Positions 28,625-36,380 of a stretch of DNA of 39,794 nucleotides are shown here, piece by piece. Source of the DNA: Methanohalophilus profundi. Lineage in GTDB: Archaea; Halobacteriota; Methanosarcinia; Methanosarcinales; Methanosarcinaceae. The stretch spans positions 1,008,286-1,048,079 of the forward strand of contig NZ_QBKB01000002.1 in NCBI RefSeq assembly GCF_004137855.1, given 5' to 3'. The stretch's first letter is position 1, and every line of letters starts with the position of its first letter. The notes beneath the pieces are model-generated. The model saw only the letters and a list, made by a program, of their open reading frames with translations, did not search any database and was not told the DNA's origin. Made by a program: the position numbers and the translations under genes.

Positions 28625-29745
28625 TTCCTTATGGCCACCAGTCTATTGATGAAAGGGATATCGAAGCAGTTATTAATGTATTAAGAAGTGATTGGTTGAC
28701 TACTGGTCCTAAAGTCAAGCAATTTGAAGATTCTCTTTGCGAGTATGTGGGATGTGATTATGCCACAGTCGTTAATAGCGGCACGAGTGCACTGGATATA
28801 GCAGTGGCTTCCCTTAATCTTCCCAATGGTGCAGAAGTGATCACAACCCCTTTTACTTTTGTTGCTACAAGCAATTCATTGATTTATAATAATTTAAAAC
28901 CTGTTTTTGTGGATATCAAAAAGGATACCCGAAATATTGACCCTGATGATATTAGACGTAAGATCACTTCCAATACAAAGGCCATAAGTTTTGTTGATTA
29001 TGCCGGGCAACCATGCGAAATAGATAAAATAAAAGAGATTGCAGAAGAGTTCGATCTGTATCTCATTGAAGATGCATCGCACGGCCTTGGTGCAAGTTAT
29101 CATGGAAAAAAGATTGGTAACTTTGCAGATCTTACTGTTTTTAGTTTCCATCCTGTAAAACCAATTACTACAGGGGAAGGGGGAGCAGTAGTCACAAACA
29201 ATGCTGAACTTGCAGAGAGGGTCCGTCTTTTGCATAACCATGGAATTGACAAAAGTGCAACCGATAGATATGGGCCTGATGCAGGATGGGCTTATGACAT
29301 GAATATTCTTGGCCGCAATTACAGGATGACAGATATTCAGGCAGCCCTTGGCATTTCTCAACTGAAAAAATTGGATGATTTTATTGAGAGGAGAAATGAG
29401 ATTGCACATCTCTATAATGAATTACTGGACGGCTGTGAGTTTGTTGAAAGACCGATAACCAAAGAAAATGTGGTTCACGGCTGGCATATTTACACGGTAT
29501 TACTTGATGAATCAATTAGTAGGAATGAATTCTTCAAATACATGCGAAAGAATGAAGTTGGTGTGAACGTCCATTATATACCATCATATCATTTCAGTTA
29601 TTACCGTAATAATTTTAATTTCAATGAAAGAGATTATCCTGAAACAGAGGATGTATTTAATAGAATTGTTACTCTTCCAATACACCCAGGAATGAAAAGA
29701 GAAGACGTAGAGTACGTGGTAAATACTCTAAAAGAATGGAAATAA
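28621..29745 (+). CDS. pseC: DegT/DnrJ/EryC1 aminotransferase (PseC-like)
   Basis: A 374-residue PLP-dependent sugar aminotransferase. VNSGTSALD (51-59) binds the cofactor phosphate, IEDASHGLGASYHGKKIG gives the PLP aspartate, and the Schiff-base lysine is Lys180 in FSFHPVKPITTGEGG. The FHPVK-x-IT-TGEGG form and GWAYDMNILGRNYRMTDIQ are typical of PseC, which aminates C4 of the PseB product using glutamate. It overlaps the cupin gene by 4 bp. A second, different DegT aminotransferase is encoded at 37324-38397. Confidence 0.9.
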   Translation: MIPYGHQSIDERDIEAVINVLRSDWLTTGPKVKQFEDSLCEYVGCDYATVVNSGTSALDIAVASLNLPNGAEVITTPFTFVATSNSLIYNNLKPVFVDIKKDTRNIDPDDIRRKITSNTKAISFVDYAGQPCEIDKIKEIAEEFDLYLIEDASHGLGASYHGKKIGNFADLTVFSFHPVKPITTGEGGAVVTNNAELAERVRLLHNHGIDKSATDRYGPDAGWAYDMNILGRNYRMTDIQAALGISQLKKLDDFIERRNEIAHLYNELLDGCEFVERPITKENVVHGWHIYTVLLDESISRNEFFKYMRKNEVGVNVHYIPSYHFSYYRNNFNFNERDYPETEDVFNRIVTLPIHPGMKREDVEYVVNTLKEWK

Positions 29746-29754
29746 ATATTTGAG

Positions 29755-30462
29755 GTGATCTGCATCAAAGCCGTTGCAATAATACCTGCAAGGGGAGGGT
29801 CAAAAGGTATCCCCAGAAAGAACATCAAAGAACTGTGTGGGAAACCACTTATAGGTCATATTATAGAAACTGCATTGGAAGTAGACGAACTCGATCGGGT
29901 AATTGTATCTACCGAAGACGCTGAAATTGCAGATGTTGCTAAAAATTTTGGTGCAGAGATACCCTTTATCAGATCTGAAGAACTTGCAAGGGATGAAACT
30001 CCTACATTACCTGTATTACAGCATACTGTAGAGTATCTTGAAAAAGAGGAGAATTATTATCCAGACATCATTGTCTTATTATATCCCACATCGCCTTTAC
30101 TGAGCAATGAAAGGATATCAGAGGGAATTAAACTTATTAGTAAAGGAAAATTTGATTCTGTCATAAGCGTGGTTGAAGATAAGGGACACTATTGGATTGA
30201 GAATGAGAATGGATATGAACGCTTATATCCTAAAATATTGAAAAACCGTCAATTGACAAAACCACTGTTTAAAGAAAATGGTGCATTTTATATTTTCAAA
30301 CGAGAAGTTTTGATGGAACAGAATCTCCTTGTGGGAAACAGTATTGGTTTTGTAGTAATGCAGGATAAAGAATCAATAGATATTGATGAACCATTTGATT
30401 TTGAGATGTGTGAAATATTACTGGAAAAAAGGAACGTATCTTGTAATCAATACAGTTTATAA
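29755..30462 (+). CDS. pseF: CMP-nonulosonate cytidylyltransferase (PseF/NeuA-like)
   Basis: About 235 residues with IPARGGSKGIPRKNI, the CTP-binding signature of acylneuraminate cytidylyltransferases, then LLYPTSPLL and GAFYIFKRE; it activates the nine-carbon sugar as the CMP derivative. The start is odd. GTG 29755 is itself part of GAGGTGAT, a near-perfect SD. The codon at the right spacing after that SD is ATC (29764-29766), where relatives would have ATG before KAVAIIPARGG. So either GTG 29755 is used with a poor SD, or ATC is used, or an ATG was mutated. The gene is otherwise intact. Confidence 0.88.
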   Translation: MICIKAVAIIPARGGSKGIPRKNIKELCGKPLIGHIIETALEVDELDRVIVSTEDAEIADVAKNFGAEIPFIRSEELARDETPTLPVLQHTVEYLEKEENYYPDIIVLLYPTSPLLSNERISEGIKLISKGKFDSVISVVEDKGHYWIENENGYERLYPKILKNRQLTKPLFKENGAFYIFKREVLMEQNLLVGNSIGFVVMQDKESIDIDEPFDFEMCEILLEKRNVSCNQYSL

Positions 30463-30489
30463 GAATGAGCAAATGAAAGAGTAATATAT

Positions 30490-31188
30490 ATGAATAAAAA
30501 TAAAATAATAATTGCAACTATAAAATCTTGGAATATAAAAAATGCATTGAAATTCAAAGAGGAATATTGCGAAAAATACGATGTATTAATAATTACGAAA
30601 AAAGATGATTTAAATTATGAGACTATAAAACAGCATGACCCAGAATACATTTTTTTCCCTCACTGGTCATGGATTATTCCTGAAATAATATATACTAATT
30701 TTGAATGTGTGGTATTCCATATTACAGATTTACCTTATGGACGGGGTGGAAGCCCTTTACAAAATTTAATTTTAAGAAAAGTCTACAATACAAAAATATC
30801 AGCAATAAAGGTTGAACAAAATCTGGATGCTGGCGAAGTTTATATTAAAAAAGATTTTTACATTGGACTTGGTAGCGCAGAAGAAATATTCATGGAAGCT
30901 TCTAATATTATTTTTGAAATGATAAATTATATAGTTGATAAATCTCCAGAACCACAATATCAAAGCGGTGAACCCGTTTTTTTCAAAAGAAGGACACCTT
31001 CTGAAAGTGACATTTCAAAACCGGATTTTAAGAATTATGATGACATATATGACTTTATAAGAATGCTTGATGGTGAAGGCTATCCTAAATCATTCCTAAA
31101 AATTGGAAATTTCAAGATTCTTTTTTCAGATATCCATAAGAAAGGAGATAAACTTACAGGAAGGTTTGATGTTGTTGAAGACAAATAA
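30490..31188 (+). CDS. Formyltransferase family protein (sugar N-formyltransferase-like)
   Basis: A 232-residue protein of the methionyl-tRNA formyltransferase fold but much shorter. The core reads YIFFPHWSWIIPE, then VVFHITDLPYGRGGSPLQN, a variant of the N-x-H-x-S-x-LP-x-YRG catalytic loop with His and Asp retained, and EQNLDAGEVY. It probably transfers formyl from N10-formyl-tetrahydrofolate (or the methanogen equivalent) to an amino sugar. Its place in a Pse operon next to a deacetylase suggests that one N-acetyl is replaced by N-formyl. It follows pseF by 27 bp and overlaps the PIG-L gene by 20 bp. Confidence 0.8.
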   Translation: MNKNKIIIATIKSWNIKNALKFKEEYCEKYDVLIITKKDDLNYETIKQHDPEYIFFPHWSWIIPEIIYTNFECVVFHITDLPYGRGGSPLQNLILRKVYNTKISAIKVEQNLDAGEVYIKKDFYIGLGSAEEIFMEASNIIFEMINYIVDKSPEPQYQSGEPVFFKRRTPSESDISKPDFKNYDDIYDFIRMLDGEGYPKSFLKIGNFKILFSDIHKKGDKLTGRFDVVEDK

Positions 31189-31861
31189 AACAATTTTAGT
31201 AATTGCTGCCCATCCAGATGATGAAATACTGGGTTGCGGAGGTACTGTCAAAAGACTGGTTGATGAAGGTCATAAAGCTTATACACTAATATTGGGTGAA
31301 GGAGTCACTTCAAGAGATGATTCAAGAGATAGAAGCAAAAGAGAACAAGAATTATCTAATCTGAAAGGGCAAGTTAAGGGAGCAAATGAATTAATTGGTG
31401 TAAAAGATACATTCCTATATGATTTTCCAGACAATCGATTTGATAACATCCCATTACTTGATGTTGTAAAAGTTATAGAAGAAGTGAAGTCAGAAATTAA
31501 ACCAGATATAATATTTACTCATTACAAAGATGATTTAAATATTGATCATCAAATAACATACAAAGCTGTATTAACAGCAACTAGACCATTACCAGATGAA
31601 TCTGTAAAAGAAATATATTCTTTTGAAGTGTTATCATCTACAGAATGGAACTATCCTCTTAGCTTTTCACCTGATGTTTTTTTTGATATAAGCAGTTCTA
31701 TTGAATCCAAAATAAAAGCTATGAGTGCTTACAAATCTGAACTCAGAGAATATCCACACCCAAGATCATTGAAAGGAATCAATCTAAGTGCAAAGAATTG
31801 GGGAATTAAAGTTGGGTTTGAATATGTTGAAGCTTTCAAATCTGTGAGGGTTTTGCGATGA
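31169..31861 (+). CDS. PIG-L/LmbE family deacetylase
   Basis: About 230 residues. AAHPDDEILGCGGT (residues 13-26) holds the zinc ligands and catalytic Asp, TRDDSRD-like acidic residues follow, and FTHYKDDLNIDHQITYKAV supplies the second His motif. PIG-L enzymes remove N-acetyl groups from GlcNAc-type sugars. An upstream in-frame ATG at 31103 would overlap the formyltransferase much further; ATG 31169 behind AAGG fits the fold. It overlaps the next gene by 4 bp. With the neighbouring formyltransferase it suggests exchange of an acetyl for a formyl group. Confidence 0.85.
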   Translation: MLLKTNKTILVIAAHPDDEILGCGGTVKRLVDEGHKAYTLILGEGVTSRDDSRDRSKREQELSNLKGQVKGANELIGVKDTFLYDFPDNRFDNIPLLDVVKVIEEVKSEIKPDIIFTHYKDDLNIDHQITYKAVLTATRPLPDESVKEIYSFEVLSSTEWNYPLSFSPDVFFDISSSIESKIKAMSAYKSELREYPHPRSLKGINLSAKNWGIKVGFEYVEAFKSVRVLR

Positions 31862-32403
31862 AATTCAAAAAGCAGCATGATTTTGGAGATTTTGTATTAA
31901 TAAATTTTACAGAGTTGAATAAAAAAGAAAAAGACAGCATAAGGGAATGGAGGAATAGTGAAACTGTTCGGAAATGGATGTACTCAGATTCATTAATATC
32001 GCCAGAAGAACACACTCAATTTATAAATAGTCTAAAATTGGATACAAAAAATTGTTATTGGCTTGTTAGTAATAAAAAAGAAGAACATATTGGGGTTATT
32101 TATCTAAATAAAATTGATTTTAGAAATAAGAACGCTTACTTAGGAATATACAACAATCCAAATTGTAAACTAAAAAATAGAGGCAGTATTCTTATAAACC
32201 TCATAATCGAATTGTCTTTTTCATTATATGAACTCCATACATTAAAACTTGAAGTGATCGAGAACAATGAAAGAGCTATAAATTTCTATAAAAAAGCAGG
32301 TTTTATTCAGGAAGGGAGACTGAAAGAATTTGTTTTAAAAAATGGAAGTTGGCATGATGTAATTGTGATGGGTCTCACAAATGATAAGGAGATACCTATA
32401 TGA
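31858..32403 (+). CDS. pseH: GNAT N-acetyltransferase (PseH-like)
   Basis: A 181-residue GNAT protein: IREWRNSETVRKWMYS near the start, YLGIYNNP in the acceptor strand, RGSILINLIIELSF as the acetyl-CoA loop, and LEVIENNERAINFYKKAGF in motif B. This is the PseH pattern; PseH acetylates the C4 amino group installed by PseC. The acetyl-CoA P-loop is R-G-S rather than the canonical Q-x2-G-x-G/A. It overlaps both neighbours by 4 bp (ATGA), so it is part of the same translational unit. Confidence 0.85.
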   Translation: MKFKKQHDFGDFVLINFTELNKKEKDSIREWRNSETVRKWMYSDSLISPEEHTQFINSLKLDTKNCYWLVSNKKEEHIGVIYLNKIDFRNKNAYLGIYNNPNCKLKNRGSILINLIIELSFSLYELHTLKLEVIENNERAINFYKKAGFIQEGRLKEFVLKNGSWHDVIVMGLTNDKEIPI

Positions 32404-33446
32404 ACATTCATATTGGAAACAAGTCTATCGGAAATAGAAACCCTGCTCTCATAATCGCTGAGCTATCTGCCAACCATCTACAAAATTATGACCTGGCAAT
32501 CGATACAATAAAAGCCATAAAAGAATCTGGGGCTGACGCTGTCAAAATCCAAACATATACTCCAGATACTATTACTATGGACTGTGACAACGAATACTTC
32601 CAGATCAAACAGGGTACCATCTGGGACGGAAAGACAATGTACCAGCTTTACAAGGAAGCATACACTCCATGGGAATGGCAACCCAAACTCAAGAAAATAG
32701 CTGAAGAGATGGGGCTTATATTTTTTTCATCTCCATTCGATAAAACTGCAGTAGATTTTCTTGAAGAAATGAATATTCCTGCTTACAAAGTCGCTTCATT
32801 TGAAATCACAGATATTCCTCTCATAGAATATGTTGCATCGAAAGGAAAACCTGTAATAATTTCTACAGGTATTGCCACACTCGCAGATATTGAAAAAGCA
32901 GTAAATGCATGTAAACGGATGGGCAATAAACAAATAGCACTTTTAAAATGTACTTCGACATATCCCTCTCCTCTTGAAGAAATAAACCTCAATACAATTC
33001 CAAACCTCAAAGATACTTTCAAAACGGTTGTAGGACTATCAGATCATACACTTGGGACATCCGTGCCGATAGCTGCTACTGCACTCGGTGCTAAAATAAT
33101 TGAAAAACATTTCATACTGGACCGTAACATTGGTGGACCGGATGCTCAGTTTTCACTTGAGCCTCATGAATTCAAAGATATGGTTGACTCTGTAAGAGAG
33201 GTTGAAAAAGCACTGGGGGAAGTTAGTTATGAGCTTACAGAGAAAATAAAAAGGAGCCGGGAGTTCTCACGTTCTCTTTTTGTAGTGAATGATATAAAAA
33301 AAGGAGATGTTTTTACCGATAATAATGTACGTTCCATAAGACCCGGATTTGGTTTGCACCCATCTCATCTTTCTTCCGTAATAGGCAAAAAAGCACGAAC
33401 AGATATTAAACCAGGAACTCCTTTGAAATGGGATTTGATTGAATGA
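32400..33446 (+). CDS. pseI: Pseudaminic acid synthase (PseI)
   Basis: A 348-residue NeuB-family synthase: IIAELSANHLQNYD at the start of the TIM barrel, then GTIWDGKTMYQLYKEAYTPW, which separates PseI from sialic and legionaminic acid synthases, LKCTSTYPSP, GLSDHTLGTSVPIAA and EKHFILDR. A C-terminal SAF (antifreeze-like) domain occupies about 290-348. It condenses phosphoenolpyruvate with the six-carbon diacetamido sugar to give the nine-carbon acid. Its usual partner PseG, which removes UDP from the precursor, is not recognisable in the operon. Overlaps both neighbours by 4 bp. Confidence 0.92.
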   Translation: MNIHIGNKSIGNRNPALIIAELSANHLQNYDLAIDTIKAIKESGADAVKIQTYTPDTITMDCDNEYFQIKQGTIWDGKTMYQLYKEAYTPWEWQPKLKKIAEEMGLIFFSSPFDKTAVDFLEEMNIPAYKVASFEITDIPLIEYVASKGKPVIISTGIATLADIEKAVNACKRMGNKQIALLKCTSTYPSPLEEINLNTIPNLKDTFKTVVGLSDHTLGTSVPIAATALGAKIIEKHFILDRNIGGPDAQFSLEPHEFKDMVDSVREVEKALGEVSYELTEKIKRSREFSRSLFVVNDIKKGDVFTDNNVRSIRPGFGLHPSHLSSVIGKKARTDIKPGTPLKWDLIE

Positions 33447-34192
33447 ATTTTGGTTTGAAGCTCTGGTCTACCAATGCAGATGTTATTGACAAAGCTGCTT
33501 GCCTTATTAAAGAAGATGTCTTCCAGTATATTGAGCTCACACCTATTCCAAATACTGAAATATATCCGTTCCTGAAGCAGGATGTTCCGTATGTGATACA
33601 TATCACTACTGAAAGACACGGATTCAACATTGCTGATGAGAGTAAATGGGATTTTAATATTCAAGTCATTGATGAATGTATAGAATGGGCTGATAAACTG
33701 AATGCAAAATATCTGGTTTTGCATCCGGGGTTTGGTTCTATTAACAAATCGCTGGACTTTCTGCAAATGATAAATGATGATAGGATCTTAATTGAAAATA
33801 TGCCTAAAGTGGGACTTTATGATGAGCAAATGATAGGTTATTGGCCGGAGCAGATTGAATCGTTGATGGGATCAAAATTTGGACTCTGTCTGGACCTGAA
33901 TCATGCAGTCAAAGCTGCAATTAGTTTAGGGCTCAATTACAAAGATTTTATATTGGAATTTATGGAATTAAATCCTTGTTATTTTCATATTGCAGATGGC
34001 AGATTGAATTATGAGAAGGATGAACATTTAGCGATTGGGGAAGGCGAATACGATTTTGAATTCTTAAAGAATCTGATGAAATTTGCAAGTAATGCTCAGG
34101 TTACATTCGAAACACCAAGGATGGACTTAAATTCCTTCTCAGATGACATTCGTAATATGAACATACTGAACCAGATTTCTGCAAATAGCTAA
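33443..34192 (+). CDS. Xylose-isomerase-like TIM-barrel protein
   Basis: A 249-residue TIM-barrel protein of the sugar-phosphate isomerase/AP-endonuclease superfamily. Likely metal ligands are in YVIHITTERHG, YLVLHPGFG, RILIENMP, GLCLDLNHAV, CYFHIADGR and VTFETPR, a complete set of strand-end Glu, Asp and His residues, so it looks catalytic. It is the last gene of the operon and overlaps pseI by 4 bp. Its reaction is unknown. As the only operon member without a pathway role while PseG is absent, it may replace the hydrolase or epimerise the product; this is only a suggestion. Confidence 0.75.
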   Translation: MNFGLKLWSTNADVIDKAACLIKEDVFQYIELTPIPNTEIYPFLKQDVPYVIHITTERHGFNIADESKWDFNIQVIDECIEWADKLNAKYLVLHPGFGSINKSLDFLQMINDDRILIENMPKVGLYDEQMIGYWPEQIESLMGSKFGLCLDLNHAVKAAISLGLNYKDFILEFMELNPCYFHIADGRLNYEKDEHLAIGEGEYDFEFLKNLMKFASNAQVTFETPRMDLNSFSDDIRNMNILNQISANS

Positions 34193-34204
34193 TTCTACTA
34201 TATA

Positions 34205-34270
34205 ATCACGAAAAACACTGTATCCGTGATACAATTGTGACATATATATGTATGAAATTTCCGATTTCAT
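34205..34270. terminator. Hairpins between the convergent pse and dehydrogenase operons
   Basis: Two short palindromes follow the TIM-barrel gene: ATCACG/CGTGAT at 34205-34230 and ATGAAAT-ttccg-ATTTCAT at 34252-34270. They lie in the 108-bp gap between convergent genes and may help end transcription on both strands. Archaeal terminators need only U-rich tracts, so this is a weak call. Confidence 0.3.
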
Positions 34271-34300
34271 GCGATCCTAAAAACATCGGGGTTTTACGCT

Positions 34301-35731
34301 TTAATTTACAACATCATGCCCGTTCTTATCTCCCCTACCAATCCCCTAATACACAAACCCTGCATCAATAAAAGCATCCGGCTCCACCACATTCCTGCCG
34401 TCCACGATAACAGGATGAGTCTGTCCGGACAACTCCTGCAACTGCCGGGGCTCCAGGGAATAATACTGCCTGTGGCCTGCAAAGATCACCACTGCATCCA
34501 CACCGCCCAGCACTTCCTCCATATCCTGCGAAACTTCCACATCCGGATACTGCAGGACATGCGGGTCATGTACCCTAACGTCTGCGCCTGCCTCGATCAA
34601 TAAATCGCGATAGGGCTCTGCCGGGGTGTTCCTGGCATCATCCGAGTCATTGAGGAACGCCCAGCCCAGGATTGCCACTTTTGAATTTGCGATATTCTTA
34701 TTGATACGCTCCAGGGCCTCCACTGTCAGATTGTACATGTGCTCTGGCATGAAATCATTGATATGGCGGGCTGTGACGTAGAGGGACGGTTCCTCAGGGA
34801 AATCGAGGTCTGCCTGTTTGGCTATCTGCAGACCGCGCTCCAGGTGATAGGTGTCCTTGGTCAGGCAGTGGCCGCCCACACCGGCTCCCGGATACAGGAT
34901 CGCACGGGTGATGCCTTCGCCCTTGAGACTGGCCACGCCTTCCCGCACATCATAGACATTGATCCCCATGGCCTCACAGTACAGGGCCAATTGGTTGACA
35001 GCGGCGATCTGCAAATCCCTGAACGTATTCTCGGAGGTCTTGGTGACCTCGGCTGCAGTGGCGGACATCGGGATCACACGACCCTTTGTGAGCACCGGCT
35101 CGTACAGGTCCACAGCCCGCCGGGTACTGACATCATCAATCCCGCCCACGATACGGTCATGCTCCTGGATGTTCTGCAACAGGCGACCCACCATGACCCG
35201 CTCCGGTGCATGGGCCAGGGCGAAATCCTCGCCCGCCTTCAAACCGGATTCCTCTTCCAGGATCTCCCTGGCCATGCCTGTAGTGGTTCCGGGAGTGATG
35301 GTAGATTCCAGCACCACCAGCATACCGGGCCGCAGGTACTGGCCTACATGGCGAATACCCGCCTCCAGGGCCGAGAAATCCGGCAGCAGGTCCTTTGGGT
35401 CCTTGAACGGGGTCTGGATGGCCAGGGTTACTGCATCCATCTCGCCGATTTGGGAAAAATCGGGAGTGCACTCGAATTTATCTGCTTCAACTACCTTCCG
35501 CAATAAATCCTCCAGTCCGGGCTCCTCGCCCTTCAGGGGGCTTTCCCCGTGGTTTAGCAAATCGATCTTGTAGCCGGAAGTTGGAGAATCGCGCTGGAAA
35601 CCCAGCACCTTGTCGAATTCCGGGGAATCGGCAAACAGGGCTGCTGCGGGAATACCCACATAACCCATCCCTATCACACCTATTTTTTTGATCGGTCCAC
35701 GTTCTTCAAGTAATGATTGTAATTTATCCAT
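34301..35731 (-). CDS. Nucleotide-sugar dehydrogenase (UDP-ManNAc/UDP-GlcNAc 6-dehydrogenase type) with in-frame TAG near the C-terminus
   Basis: A GC-rich dehydrogenase: IGVIGMGYVGIPAA (19-30), TPFKDPKD, ESTITPGTTTG, APERVMVG, and the catalytic Cys289 in GAGVGGHCLTKDTYHL, followed by a UDP-binding domain. The frame reaches TAG (minus strand, 34346-34348) after DAGFVY, then continues GIGRGDKNGHDVVN to TAA at 34301-34303. Relatives, as I recall them, end in F-x-Y-[RK]-GIGRG, so the TAG replaces a basic residue inside a conserved tail. Stopping there would remove only 15 residues. The product makes the uronic acid for the minus-strand sugar operon. A SWISS-cheese-free, intact gene otherwise. 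Confidence 0.85.
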
Positions 35732-35787
35732 GTTATAACCTGTTTTTAATCAGTAAGTAGATTTAGTAAAACGAGACCCGCAACATC

Positions 35788-36042
35788 TCAGGCACAGACC
35801 TCGTTCAGGCTAACCTCTCCGGCTGCCACGGGATGCATTAATAATTTGGATTCATGGAATTTTTTCATGACTTTATCTATCTTCCTTGAAACCTCAGGAG
35901 TATAGTAGGCCTCTCCACACTCTTCACATACATAGGCAGAAACGTCTTTGATGGTAAGTACCGTATTTCCCACTTTCACCACAAACTCGGTCTTGCCTTC
36001 AACAAGTCTGCCATGGCAGAAACTGCATTTATCAGGTATCAT
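35788..36042 (-). CDS. YgiT-type zinc-finger protein (MqsA-like antitoxin)
   Basis: An 84-residue protein with an N-terminal zinc site C-x2-C (CSFCHG) and C-x2-C (CEECGE), the YgiT/MqsA-type finger, and a C-terminal helix SRKIDKVMKKFHE. In many archaea and bacteria this protein follows a DUF4258 gene, and the two are thought to form a toxin-antitoxin pair. It overlaps the upstream DUF4258 gene by 4 bp. No helix-turn-helix domain is present, unlike full MqsA. Confidence 0.82.
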   Translation of the reverse strand: MIPDKCSFCHGRLVEGKTEFVVKVGNTVLTIKDVSAYVCEECGEAYYTPEVSRKIDKVMKKFHESKLLMHPVAAGEVSLNEVCA

Positions 36043-36353
36043 TGGTTATCCTTCCTTACTTTGTAGTCTATCCATTTATCCTTTGCCGGCGGGTAAACAG
36101 TAATAATTCTGATATGGTCCCTACACTGTCCTGCAACCACATGAAGCGCCTTTTTTGCCACAAACCCCAGTAAAAGGGCTGATGGACAGGGTTCATCATC
36201 ACTATAATCTTCAATAATCTCACCATGGGATATTGCCTGGATTATATCATCAGTTGAAATATTCCTCTGGAACATTCTTATACGTGCATGATCTGAAATT
36301 ATAAAATCGCCATTCATCAAATATTCTTCAAGGAATTTTTTGTCAACCGCCAT
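36039..36353 (-). CDS. DUF4258 protein, putative RelE-like toxin
   Basis: About 104 residues with FIISDHARIRMFQRNISTDD, GEIIEDYSDDEPCPSAL, HVVAGQCRDHIRIITVYPP and KWIDY, the full DUF4258 consensus. The conserved His-Arg-Arg residues and fold are reminiscent of RelE-type RNases, but activity is not proven for the family. An in-frame GTG at 36362 would add MEY. ATG at 36353, with GGTGGA about 5 nt ahead, is preferred. Together with the zinc-finger gene it forms a small module inserted between two genes of a sugar operon. Confidence 0.82.
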   Translation of the reverse strand: MAVDKKFLEEYLMNGDFIISDHARIRMFQRNISTDDIIQAISHGEIIEDYSDDEPCPSALLLGFVAKKALHVVAGQCRDHIRIITVYPPAKDKWIDYKVRKDNQ

Positions 36354-36380
36354 ATATTCCACCGGTAATCCAGCCTCGTT

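Noticed and set aside
34739-35573. Long plus-strand frames (255 and 204 codons) opposite the dehydrogenase.
   Set aside because: They are antisense shadows in a GC-rich gene; the minus-strand frame has the catalytic motifs.
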